Source: an uncultured Roseibium sp.
GTDB taxonomy: Bacteria > Pseudomonadota > Alphaproteobacteria > Rhizobiales > Stappiaceae
DNA length: 64,000 nucleotides
Direction of reading: 5' to 3'
Assembly (NCBI RefSeq): GCF_963669205.1
Contig: NZ_OY769915.1
Coordinates: forward strand, 1,090,001 to 1,154,000
Shown here: positions 17,083 through 25,120 of the stretch, one piece after another
Layout: each line of letters begins with the position of its first letter
Position numbering within the stretch: position 1 is the stretch's first letter
The notes under the pieces: model-generated
What the model saw: the letters and a program-made list of their open reading frames with translations, nothing else
Databases searched by the model: none
What the model was told of the DNA's origin: nothing
Position numbers and translations under genes: made by a program

Positions 17083-18272
17083 TAGGCTTCAGGAGCCAGC
17101 GACAGCCGGGGCTCACGGGGCTCGGCCACCTCTTCGCGTTGCGCTTCCGCTTCTCCGAGCTCCAGGTCCTCGATCTTGCGGCTCCGCTTGGTGATCTTGT
17201 CGGTCGAGATGAGGATCTGGTCGATATCCTTGTTCGCCTGCGCGAAATGGGACTGCAGCTTGCCGACCCGATCGTTGAGACGGCCGACATCCGTGATCAG
17301 GTGACCGACTTCCGCCTGGATGAGATGCGCCTGTTCGCGCATCTTGGCATCCCGCAGGACGGACTGGATCACCTGGATCGACAGCATCAGCAGCGACGGT
17401 GACACGATCACCACCCGGGACCGGTGCGCCTTCTGGATCAGGTCTTCAAAGCCTTCATTCAGCTCCGCGAACACGCTTTCGGAGGGAACGAACAGAAACG
17501 CGGTATCCTGCGTTTCGCCCGGCAGAAGATATTTTTCGCTGATGTCCTGTATGTGTTTGGCGAAGTCACGGCGGAACTGCGACTGGGCGTATTTCAGCTG
17601 TTCCTCCGTTTCCGCGTTGCGCAGGAGATTGAAGGCCTCGAGCGGAAACTTGGCATCGATTGCCAGGGATGGCGCGCCGTTCGGCATGTGAACGAGGCAA
17701 TCCGGACGGCTGTTGTTGGAAAGCGTCGCCTGGAACGAGTAGGTGCTGGGCGCCATCTGGTCCTGGATGATCGCTTCCATCCGTCCCTGCCCGAAGGCGC
17801 CCCGCGTCTGCTTGTTCGACAGGATAGCCTGCAACTGGCCGACCTGTCCGGACAGGTCGGTGATGGTCCGCTGCGCCCGGTCGATCACCGCGAGACGCTC
17901 GTGCAACTGCCTGAGGCCGTCCTGGGTTTTCTTTGTCGTGTCGGACATCGACAGGCCGAGCTTGTGCCCCATGCCGTCGAGACGTTCGTTGACGGCGCGC
18001 ATCATGTCCGACTGCCGCGTGCCGAACACTTCCGCCATCGTCTGCATGCGGCCCGTCATTTCGCCCTGGGATTTCAGAAGCTGCGACAGATGGCTTTCCA
18101 GTTCGTGGATCCGCTCCGTTGCGGCACTGTCCGCGTCCGCGCGTTCGCGGATCTGGCGCATGGTCTTCAGAACCAGCCAGACAATCAGCGCAAGCAGGAA
18201 CAGGCCGCCCGCAATGGCAGCCTCAAGCGCCGTCACCGGACGGCCGCTCAACTCAAACAGAATCTCGTTCAT
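17082..18272 (-). CDS. rmuC: DNA recombination protein RmuC
   Basis: A 396-residue protein with one N-terminal membrane anchor (ALEAAIAGGLFLLALIVWLVL), a coiled-coil region of about 150 residues, and the RmuC nuclease-like domain. The domain is marked by GRMEAIIQDQMAPSTYSFQ, PSLAIDAKFPLEAF, and TAFLFVPSESVFAEL. RmuC limits inversions between short inverted repeats. ATG 18272 (MNEILFEL) is preferred over the frame from 18314. The TAG stop coincides with the CTAG flank of element B; the real C-terminus before that insertion cannot be known, but the end (RLSLAPEA) is outside the conserved domain. Confidence 0.93.
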   Translation of the reverse strand: MNEILFELSGRPVTALEAAIAGGLFLLALIVWLVLKTMRQIRERADADSAATERIHELESHLSQLLKSQGEMTGRMQTMAEVFGTRQSDMMRAVNERLDGMGHKLGLSMSDTTKKTQDGLRQLHERLAVIDRAQRTITDLSGQVGQLQAILSNKQTRGAFGQGRMEAIIQDQMAPSTYSFQATLSNNSRPDCLVHMPNGAPSLAIDAKFPLEAFNLLRNAETEEQLKYAQSQFRRDFAKHIQDISEKYLLPGETQDTAFLFVPSESVFAELNEGFEDLIQKAHRSRVVIVSPSLLMLSIQVIQSVLRDAKMREQAHLIQAEVGHLITDVGRLNDRVGKLQSHFAQANKDIDQILISTDKITKRSRKIEDLELGEAEAQREEVAEPREPRLSLAPEA

Positions 18273-18397
18273 GAAACAAACATAGAACGATTCGGCCGCA
18301 AGGCACATCCGCAACCGTTTCCGAAAACGTTGAAAACACGCCTGAAGCCCTTGATTTCCGCGTTGACCCCCGCCGCGCTATTGCCTATGTCAGGCGC

Positions 18398-18916
18398 ATG
18401 ACAAAACGCCCGATCATAACAATACCGGACCCGGTCCTGCGCGAGGTGTGTGCGCCGGTCGCGACTGTCGACGATGACATCCGCGCGCTCTCCGACGATA
18501 TGCTCGAGACCATGTACGACGCTCCCGGCATCGGTCTGGCGGCGAGCCAGATCGGCATTCTGAAGCGCATGTTTGTGCTCGATGTCGCTAAGGAAGACGC
18601 GCCCAAGGAGCCGATGGTATTCATCAATCCGGAAATCGTCTGGTCGAGCGAAGATATGTCGGTCTATCAGGAAGGCTGCCTGTCGATCCCGGAATATTTC
18701 GAGGATGTCGAGCGTCCGTCCGAGGTGACCGTACAGTTTCTCGACCGGGACGGTGCGCAGAATGAGATCAGGGCCGATGGATTGCTGGCAACCTGCATCC
18801 AGCACGAGCTTGACCATCTCAACGGGAAACTGTTCATTGACTACCTGTCGAAGCTGAAGCGCGACCGGGTCGTCAAGAAATTCACCAAGCAGGCAAAACT
18901 CGCCGGCAAGAGCTGA
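18398..18916 (+). CDS. def: peptide deformylase
   Basis: A 172-residue metalloenzyme that removes the formyl group from nascent N-terminal Met. All three family motifs are present: [18 protein letters not shown] with the metal-binding Cys, and HELDHLNG with the His pair and catalytic Glu. In related genomes def is usually followed directly by fmt; here marC and about 1.1 kb of repeats intervene. Confidence 0.97.
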   Translation: MTKRPIITIPDPVLREVCAPVATVDDDIRALSDDMLETMYDAPGIGLAASQIGILKRMFVLDVAKEDAPKEPMVFINPEIVWSSEDMSVYQEGCLSIPEYFEDVERPSEVTVQFLDRDGAQNEIRADGLLATCIQHELDHLNGKLFIDYLSKLKRDRVVKKFTKQAKLAGKS

Positions 18917-18938
18917 CAGTGGAAAGGGGAGCGGACAT

Positions 18939-19571
18939 ATGGATCAGGAACTGTTCCTGAAAACCTTTGCCGCGCTTTTTGCGATCATGAGCCCGATCGC
19001 CAATCTTCCGGTGTTTCTCGCCCTGACCTCGGACCGCGGGCCTGCGTTCGAACGCAAGGTCGCCTTCACGCTGCTGATCAGCCTGTCGGCGGGCGCACTC
19101 GTGATCGGCCTGACCGGTGACATCATCCTCAAGGTTTTCGGCATCAGTCTCGATGCCTTCCGGCTTGCCGGCGGTTTCCTGATCCTCCTGATCGCACTCG
19201 ACCTGATTCGCGGCCAGAGCACCCCGGTGCATCACGGCTCCGACAAGGAAAAGGCAAATATGAAGGCGCAGGACAATCCGGCGATCTACCCGTTGACGGT
19301 GCCCATTCTTCTTGGCCCCGGGTCGATCTCGACCATGATCATCTTTCGCGGGCAGGTACATGATTTCAGTCAGGAAATCGCCTATGTCGCCGCCGTTGCA
19401 GCGTCGATTGCCGTCCTGATCGCAACCTTTTTCTCCGCCCCGTTTCTGCAGCGGTTTCTCGGCGAAACCGCAAACAGCGTCATGAGCCGTCTCATGGGCA
19501 TGATCCTCGCCGCCATTGCCATGGAAATGATGACGGACAGTCTCAAGGTCCTGTGGCCGGGCCTGGCTTGA
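18939..19571 (+). CDS. MarC-family integral membrane protein
   Basis: A 210-residue polytopic protein with about six hydrophobic helices. It shows the MarC/UPF0056 features: LFAIMSPIANLPVFLALT near the N-terminus, AGGFLILLIALDLIRG in the middle, and YPLTVPILLGPGSISTMI, which holds the family PL-x-GPG motif. The function is unresolved; an early link to multiple antibiotic resistance was not upheld. GGGGAG precedes the ATG, and the gene follows def by 22 bp, suggesting co-transcription. Confidence 0.9.
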   Translation: MDQELFLKTFAALFAIMSPIANLPVFLALTSDRGPAFERKVAFTLLISLSAGALVIGLTGDIILKVFGISLDAFRLAGGFLILLIALDLIRGQSTPVHHGSDKEKANMKAQDNPAIYPLTVPILLGPGSISTMIIFRGQVHDFSQEIAYVAAVAASIAVLIATFFSAPFLQRFLGETANSVMSRLMGMILAAIAMEMMTDSLKVLWPGLA

Positions 19572-19653
19572 GCCTGGCGGTGAATACCCTAGTCCCGCGA
19601 AATGCAGCACTCAGCCGGTATTGCAAGCCGGAATGACTTCAAACGATCCAATC

Positions 19654-19780
19654 GTCACCCCGGGCGAACAGCGTGAGACCTGGGGCCGGAGAGCCCGAGC
19701 CTTGCCGCGACAAAGCCGGACCGGCGGCGAGCACAGTGGCTCCCCCGATTCCGGCTCGCGCTGCGCTTGGCCGGGATGAC
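19654..19780. repeat. R1 intergenic hairpin repeat, copy a
   Basis: A unit of about 127 bp running from GTCACCCCGGGCGAACAGCG to GCTTGGCCGGGATGAC, with imperfectly complementary ends. It closely matches 20367-20492 (same orientation) and the reverse complements of 31549-31674 and 36787-36912. Confidence 0.85.
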
Positions 19781-19850
19781 CCTAAAGAGAGCAAAAACTC
19801 ATCCTGAGGGAATACACCGCGCTGTCTCGGAGGACGGATCGCAATCTCTG

Positions 19851-19922
19851 CGCCGCCCCGGTCTCGAACCGGGGCCTTTTCGGATGAAACACGGCAGGTC
19901 CCGGATCAGGTCCGGGACGGCG
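19851..19922. repeat. R2 repeat, copy a (72-bp exact direct repeat)
   Basis: Starts CGCCGCCCCGGTCTCGAACC and ends TCAGGTCCGGGACGGCG. It is identical over 72 bp to 20138-20209. It contains two small hairpins (CCCCGGTCTCGAACCGGGG and GTCCCGGATCAGGTCCGGGAC). The wider unit runs on to 20000, ending GGGATGAC like R1. Confidence 0.9.
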
Positions 19923-20137
19923 TTGCGGGAAAAGACGCGAATCCACCGCGAGTAAAGCGGCCCCCCGATCCCGGCTCGCGCTCTGCTTGGCTGGGATGAC
20001 AAACGGTTGGTAAATCCGTCATTCCGGACAAGTGCAGCGCAAGCTGCGCGCCGATCCGGAAACCAGAGGTATTTCGCGCCGAAGGCGCGGCTTATTGGTG
20101 GCATCGACAAGGATGTTCGCTTCGCTCACACCAGCTT

Positions 20138-20209
20138 CGCCGCCCCGGTCTCGAACCGGGGCCTTTTCGGATGAAACACGGCAGGTCCCGGATCAGGTCC
20201 GGGACGGCG
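20138..20209. repeat. R2 repeat, copy b (72-bp exact direct repeat)
   Basis: Identical to 19851-19922. The sequence downstream diverges and ends in CTTGACCGGGATGAC at 20267. The gene-free stretch 19572-20644 otherwise holds only R1 copies, half-repeats (for example GTCATCCCCGACTTGATCGG near 20311) and an R3 fragment near 19799. No gene is supported there. Confidence 0.9.
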
Positions 20210-20366
20210 CTGCAGAAAAGCTCATTGCTAACCAGTGCGCAGCGTTGCTGCGCTTGACCGGGATGACAGAAGGGTTTTGGCGGAGCCGACTTTCAGTTCA
20301 CCGCAGCTGTCATCCCCGACTTGATCGGGGACGACTTCTGGAAGGAGAGCGTTTCAACACTCGTTC

Positions 20367-20492
20367 GTCACCCCGGGCGAACAGCGTGAGACCCGGGGCC
20401 GGAGAGCCCGAGCCTTGCCGCGACAACGCCGGACCGGCCGCGAGTACAGTGGCTCACCGGTCCCGGCTCGCGCTCCGCCTGGCCGGGATGAC
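20367..20492. repeat. R1 intergenic hairpin repeat, copy b
   Basis: Runs from GTCACCCCGGGCGAACAGCG to CTGGCCGGGATGAC, 126 bp, same orientation as copy a and very similar to it. Confidence 0.85.
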
Positions 20493-20644
20493 TCCAAAGT
20501 GCGCAACACCTTTATTGTGCGAGCGATTGCACCTGGAAAGAAGTCCGTTTTCGTCGGTAACCACATGCGCACTTGCCTGCAACCGCTTAAGGCGCAATAA
20601 GGGGCGAAAATCTCGGGATTAACGGTGAAGCTCAAAGGAGCCAC

Positions 20645-21583
20645 ATGTCTCTTCGCGTCGTCTTTATGGGTACACCTGAATTCTCGGTGCCGACCCTCAT
20701 GGAAATCGTCGGACAGGGGCACGACGTTATTGCCTGCTATTCGCAGCCGCCGCGCCCGGCCGGCAGGGGCATGGACCTGAAGAAGTCCCCGGTCCACGAG
20801 GCCGCCGAGTCCTTCGCGATTCCGGTCTTTACGCCGAAGAGCCTTAAGGACGCTGAAGAGCAGGACAAGCTCGCCTCGCTGGATGCTGATGTTGCCGTCG
20901 TCGTCGCCTATGGCCTTCTGCTGCCGAAGGCCGTGCTCGATGCTCCGCAATACGGGTGCCTCAACCTGCACGCCTCGATGCTGCCGCGCTGGCGCGGCGC
21001 AGCTCCGATCAACCGGGCCGTCATGGCCGGTGACACGGAAACCGCCGTTCAGGTCATGCGCATGGAAGAAGGCCTCGACACCGGTCCGGTCTGCATGTCC
21101 GAAACCGTTGCGATCGGCCCCAACATGACCGCCGGGGAGTTGCATGATCAGCTGTCCGGTCTCGGGGGAGACCTCATGGTCCGTGCCCTGGCAGCCCTGT
21201 CACGCGGTGCGCTCGGCGAACAGCCCCAGGCGGAGGAGGGTGTCACCTATGCGGCGAAGCTTTCGAAACAGGAAACCAGGATCGACTGGTCGAAGATGGC
21301 TGAAGAAGTGCACAATCACATTCGCGGTCTGTCACCCTTTCCCGGTGCCTGGTGCGAAATGCCGCTCGGCGGCAAGCCGGAACGCGTTAAGGTCCTCAGA
21401 AGTTCCGTAGCTGGTGGTTCCGGAGAGCCGGGCAACGTCGCCGACATGACAGAAGTTCCGGTGATCGCCTGCGGTTCCGGTGCCGTCCGTCTGGAGCAGG
21501 TGCAAAGGGCAGGCAAGAAACCCATGAGCGGGGCCGACTTCCTGCGCGGCGCATCTCTTTCTGTAGGGGCACGTCTGGACTAG
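20645..21583 (+). CDS. fmt: methionyl-tRNA formyltransferase
   Basis: A 312-residue enzyme that formylates initiator Met-tRNA with 10-formyl-tetrahydrofolate. The Rossmann start [15 protein letters not shown], the catalytic region [15 protein letters not shown] and [20 protein letters not shown] (Asn and His of the N-x-H-x-S motif), and the C-terminal OB domain (PEDPxx-like [16 protein letters not shown]) are all present. GGAG precedes the ATG. It works with def, whose gene lies 1.7 kb upstream. Confidence 0.97.
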   Translation: MSLRVVFMGTPEFSVPTLMEIVGQGHDVIACYSQPPRPAGRGMDLKKSPVHEAAESFAIPVFTPKSLKDAEEQDKLASLDADVAVVVAYGLLLPKAVLDAPQYGCLNLHASMLPRWRGAAPINRAVMAGDTETAVQVMRMEEGLDTGPVCMSETVAIGPNMTAGELHDQLSGLGGDLMVRALAALSRGALGEQPQAEEGVTYAAKLSKQETRIDWSKMAEEVHNHIRGLSPFPGAWCEMPLGGKPERVKVLRSSVAGGSGEPGNVADMTEVPVIACGSGAVRLEQVQRAGKKPMSGADFLRGASLSVGARLD

Positions 21584-21649
21584 TCACCTGAATCTGAAGT
21601 TCGACTCATTTGCAGCGGGCTTCGAACGAACTTCAAATTCACCGCACTA

Positions 21650-21787
21650 GGGTACGGACACATAAATGAGACTGAAATGGCATGCGAAATGGCGCGATCC
21701 CGTCAGGAAGAGTGTGCGGAGCGGGCTTCCTGCCCGGTCAGGCACGCCGCCTCAAAGCCTTTCGGCTTCATTTATGAGTCTTTACGT
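21650..21787. mobile_element. 138-bp deletion derivative of the inverted-repeat element, copy C (type II)
   Basis: The left end is GGGTACGGACACATAAATGA; the right end, reversed, is ACGTAAAGACTCATAAATGA, so the right outer bases have decayed. Flanks are CTAG (21647-21650) and TTAA (21787-21790). The first 100 and last 38 bp match the reverse complement of copy A without gaps, so exactly 126 bp of the middle are missing. It lies between fmt and a GNAT gene; unlike copies A, B and D it does not touch a stop codon. Confidence 0.85.
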
Positions 21788-21813
21788 TAAAATGCAGGCG
21801 ACAGGAGACACGC

Positions 21814-22353
21814 ATGAGCGATGACACCACTGCCGGCGGCCTGACGATCCGCGATGTGGAGGCAAAGGATGAAGCCACCGTCCGCGACCTCGTGGCAGCT
21901 GCCTTTCCGTCCGACATGGAAGCACGGCTTGTCGAGAAACTGCGTCACTGCGGTGCCCTTGTCCTTGAGCAGGTCGCGGTGAATGCGGACGGCAAGACGG
22001 TTGGCCATGTCGCCTACAGCCGCGTGACGCCGGCAGCGATCGGTCCGGGGCAGGGGCTCCAGGTTGCCTGCCTTGCACCGGTTTCGGTCTGGCCGGGAGA
22101 CCAGCGCCAGGGCGTCGGCACCGCGCTGATCACCGCGTCGCTGAACCGGCTGAAGGAGATGGGGGAGGATCTTGTTCTGGTCCTCGGTCCGCCGTCCTAC
22201 TATCCGCGCTTCGGCTTCGATCCGGTTCTGGCGCGCAAGGTTCAGGGACCATATGCGGGCGATGCTTTCATGGCGTTGGCTCTGACCGACGCGGGCTCCC
22301 GGGATCTCCCCATCGAAGTGGCCTTTGCCACTCCGTTCCAAGAATTCGAATAG
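21814..22353 (+). CDS. GNAT-family N-acetyltransferase
   Basis: A 179-residue YhbS-like protein. The acetyl-CoA loop is recognisable as VSVWPGDQRQGVGTALITASL, followed by GEDLVLVLGPPSYYPRFGFDP, a stretch characteristic of the YhbS subgroup. The acceptor substrate is not predictable. It lies 15 bp upstream of truA and is probably co-transcribed with it. Confidence 0.88.
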   Translation: MSDDTTAGGLTIRDVEAKDEATVRDLVAAAFPSDMEARLVEKLRHCGALVLEQVAVNADGKTVGHVAYSRVTPAAIGPGQGLQVACLAPVSVWPGDQRQGVGTALITASLNRLKEMGEDLVLVLGPPSYYPRFGFDPVLARKVQGPYAGDAFMALALTDAGSRDLPIEVAFATPFQEFE

Positions 22354-22368
22354 ACAGAGCTTTCCGGA

Positions 22369-23178
22369 ATGCCACGATACAAGCTGACCGTGGAATATGA
22401 CGGCCGCCCGTTTTGCGGATGGCAACGGCAGGCCAACGGACCTTCCGTTCAGGCCGTGATAGAACGCGCCCTAAAGGCGTTTTCAGGTGAAAAGGTCACG
22501 ATCGGCGGGGCCGGGCGAACAGACACGGGCGTCCATGCGACCGGGCAGGTCTGCCACGCGGACCTTGCAAGGACCTGGCCGGTCAGGACGATCATGGGAG
22601 CGATGAATTTTCACTGCCAGCCGGATCCGGTCGTGATCCTGGATTGCGAAGAAATGCATGAGGGCTTTGATGCCCGCTTTTCGGCAATTCGCCGCTCCTA
22701 CCGGTACCGGATCCACAACCGCGTACCACCGCTGACCCATCATCTCGGTCTGGCCTGGCACGTCAAGCCGGATCTCGAAGCCGACGCGATGAACGAAGCT
22801 GCCCAGGAATTTGTCGGCCACCACGATTTCACGACGTTCCGGCACGCACGCTGCCAGGCGAAGAGCCCGGAAAAAACGCTTGAGGACTTTCGTGTCTTCC
22901 GGGACGGCGAATTTGTCATCGCGGAATGTTCCTCCCGGTCGTTCCTGCACAATCAGGTCCGGTCCATGGTTGGTTCGCTGCGGCTTGTCGGCGAAGGCAA
23001 ATGGGGTCCGGGGGACATCACCAAGGCGCTTCAGGCCCGTGACCGCAAGGCCTGCGGCCCGGTCGCGCCCGCCGATGGACTTTATCTGACGCGCGTCGAC
23101 TACCGCCCTGCGGAAACCGACATCGAATTGTTGCGGGAATGGCAGGACAAGAAGGCCGCGGACATCGAGGCGGACTAG
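22369..23178 (+). CDS. truA: tRNA pseudouridine(38-40) synthase TruA
   Basis: A 269-residue enzyme that isomerises U38-U40 in the tRNA anticodon arm. The start RYKLTVEYDGRPFCGWQRQ, the catalytic segment GAGRTDTGVHATGQVCH with the nucleophilic Asp, and RSFLHNQVRSMVG are all typical. The final codons read IEAD followed by TAG, and this TAG is part of the CTAG target of element D, so the insertion abuts the end of the frame without changing it. Confidence 0.97.
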   Translation: MPRYKLTVEYDGRPFCGWQRQANGPSVQAVIERALKAFSGEKVTIGGAGRTDTGVHATGQVCHADLARTWPVRTIMGAMNFHCQPDPVVILDCEEMHEGFDARFSAIRRSYRYRIHNRVPPLTHHLGLAWHVKPDLEADAMNEAAQEFVGHHDFTTFRHARCQAKSPEKTLEDFRVFRDGEFVIAECSSRSFLHNQVRSMVGSLRLVGEGKWGPGDITKALQARDRKACGPVAPADGLYLTRVDYRPAETDIELLREWQDKKAADIEAD

Positions 23179-23441
23179 GGTGCGGACCCCTAAATGAAGT
23201 CAATTTGGTTTGGATCGTTTTGATCAACTGCGAGAAGCGAAAGCGCAGGAAATGTGGTTCATTTTCAAGACTTTCGCGACGATGAAGATGGCCGAAACGG
23301 CGAAATCCGAACGACGGCAAAATGGCTTTACCTCGCAGCGTCACCGCGCTTGACCGGGCATAAAGCCGGCTCTGCGCACGCTTCCTCGCGAGATTTTGCC
23401 ATTTCTGCCGCCAAATCGGCTGCATTTATGGGTCCGTACCC
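23178..23441. mobile_element. 264-bp inverted-repeat element, copy D (type I)
   Basis: The left end is GGGTGCGGACCCCTAAATGA and the right end, reversed, is GGGTACGGACCCATAAATGC. Flanks are CTAG (23175-23178, the truA stop) and CTAA. It is exactly 264 bp, in the same orientation as A and E. Frames MVHFQDFRDDEDGRNG (one strand) and MQPIWRQKWQNLARKR (other strand) are both open. It lies between the convergent ends of truA and the membrane-protein gene at 23462. Confidence 0.9.
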
Positions 23442-23461
23442 TAAGCGAAAGACGGCTGCCC

Positions 23462-23920
23462 CTAGCCAAATCCGCTGAAGATATCGCCGACATGAGCCAG
23501 GATGATCCCAATAATGATCATGGCTGCGAGGATCATGACCATCCAGAGGTACAGTTGAAGACCGACCGCGAGGCCGCCGAACCCCACGGCGGCAAGCGTA
23601 ACGCGCCTGTTTTCCCGAAGGACGTAGCCCACGCTGCCCAGAATGATCGCAATCCCGCCGAGAATATAGGCGACGGTCGAGAGCGTGCGGTCGAGGCTCC
23701 ACGGCCGCGCCTGGGGCGGCGGTAACTCTTCACCCTTGAACTTCTTCAGGGCGGATGCGCTGATGTCCGCGGCGATTTCGCCGATCGACTGCCCGACGGT
23801 CGGTCGCGGGTCGAGCGGACCGGCACTGTGCAGAAAAAGCACCATGACGATCGCGATCGCACCCAACGCCATGCCGGCAATTCCCGACCAGGGTGTCCTT
23901 GCTTTAACCGCTTCACTCAT
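23462..23920 (-). CDS. hypothetical small membrane protein
   Basis: A 152-residue protein from ATG 23920 with a hydrophobic helix near residues 12-33 and two or three more in the C-terminal half (TVAYILGGIAIILGSVGYVL, VGFGGLAVGLQLYLW, MVMILAAMIIIGIILAHVGD). A soluble segment of about 50 residues (TVGQSIGEIAADISASALKKFKG) separates them. I do not recognise the family. It is convergent with truA across element D and downstream of the DUF2189 gene on the same strand. Confidence 0.75.
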   Translation of the reverse strand: MSEAVKARTPWSGIAGMALGAIAIVMVLFLHSAGPLDPRPTVGQSIGEIAADISASALKKFKGEELPPPQARPWSLDRTLSTVAYILGGIAIILGSVGYVLRENRRVTLAAVGFGGLAVGLQLYLWMVMILAAMIIIGIILAHVGDIFSGFG

Positions 23921-24032
23921 GCCCCGTCCTCGCAAAGGTGGTTGTCATGCATACGGGACACATTTTGCCACGGCGAGGCTAAGGTTGTCTTTAGGCAAGG
24001 TGCGCCAATTCGCGGGTCACTGAAAAACTTCG

Positions 24033-24908
24033 TTAATTTACCGCATCTTGTGAGCTCTCTTCGGGGATCACCACACATTTCTTGTAGAGATGCCAGGTCG
24101 TGTGTCCGAGAACGGGCAGGACCACGATCAGGCCGAGGAACGCCGGCACCATCGACACGATCAGCAGCGCCGTCACGACAAGCGCCCAGCCGATCATCGG
24201 GATTGGGGAGGTGACGACGGCGCGCACGCTGGTGATCATCGCGGTGATGAAGTCGCGGTCTTCCTCCAGCAGCAGCGGAAAGGAAATCACGGTCAGGGAG
24301 AACAGGATTAATGACAGGATGGCACCGACGACATGTCCGACCGCGAGGAACATCAGGCCTTCCGGTGTGGTGATGACCTCCGTCAGAAATTCGTCGAACG
24401 TCGCGAAGGACTTGAACCCGAGGAACAGGGCCAGCAGCAGCCTGACCTGGTACATCCACATGATCTGGATGAAAAGCACGACAAAGGCCATCCAGGACAG
24501 CTCGCGGCTCTTCTGCGCCCACATGGTTCCCAGGATGGCGGACCAGGAGAGTTCCTCGCCCGTCGACAGCCGACGGCTGACTTCATAGAGGCCGACCGCG
24601 GCAAACGGGCCGATCAGGACAAAACCGGCGGCGGCCGGGTAGGACAGGTAGCTCATTTTCAGGGCGGCGGCGCTCAGGATGACGAACAAGCCGCCGGCGG
24701 CAAAGAGGGTGCCGATCGCGAGGCCGTAGACCGGCGCCTTGCGGAAATCGGCAAGGCCGCTGGCCAGTGCATCGATCACATCGTCGGCGGTGATCTTGTT
24801 GACGAGCGGCATCGGCCGGAGCTTATCTTTCGCGGCGTTTCCTGATGCCCCGGCGGCTGGCGCGGTGTCTGTCCCGTGCTCGACCGGGGTCGTCGTATTC
24901 TCGTTCAT
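24033..24908 (-). CDS. DUF2189 domain-containing membrane protein
   Basis: A 291-residue protein. A polar N-terminus of about 45 residues is followed by the DUF2189 hallmark DDVIDALASGLADFRKAPVYGLAIG, then six or so hydrophobic segments, including YPAAAGFVLIGPFAAVGLYEVSRRL. It ends HTTWHLYKKCVV, a common ending in the family. ATG 24908 (MNENTTTP) is preferred over 24926. The role is unknown; related genomes sometimes pair such genes with cytochrome c oxidase genes, not seen here. Confidence 0.85.
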   Translation of the reverse strand: MNENTTTPVEHGTDTAPAAGASGNAAKDKLRPMPLVNKITADDVIDALASGLADFRKAPVYGLAIGTLFAAGGLFVILSAAALKMSYLSYPAAAGFVLIGPFAAVGLYEVSRRLSTGEELSWSAILGTMWAQKSRELSWMAFVVLFIQIMWMYQVRLLLALFLGFKSFATFDEFLTEVITTPEGLMFLAVGHVVGAILSLILFSLTVISFPLLLEEDRDFITAMITSVRAVVTSPIPMIGWALVVTALLIVSMVPAFLGLIVVLPVLGHTTWHLYKKCVVIPEESSQDAVN

Positions 24909-25120
24909 GTGCCAGCTTCCTCCCAAAGCCGATTAAAAGAAGACTGCCCTCCTACAGACAGCCGATTTTAGGCACGGAAGGCGGCATCGCTCAATGAGGA
25001 GAAAGGCTTACGTCGCACCGGCCCGCCGATCGGGCCGGAGCATTCCATTTCGAAAGACTGGGCAGGTCCGAACAGGCGGGATCCGACAAGGCCGGCCCGC
25101 CGGTTCGGGGTATCTCGCGG

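Noticed and set aside
19641..20620. short frames in the def-fmt gap
   Set aside because: They track the repeats (translated Pro/Arg/Gly-rich text recurs at the other repeat copies) and lack ribosome sites.
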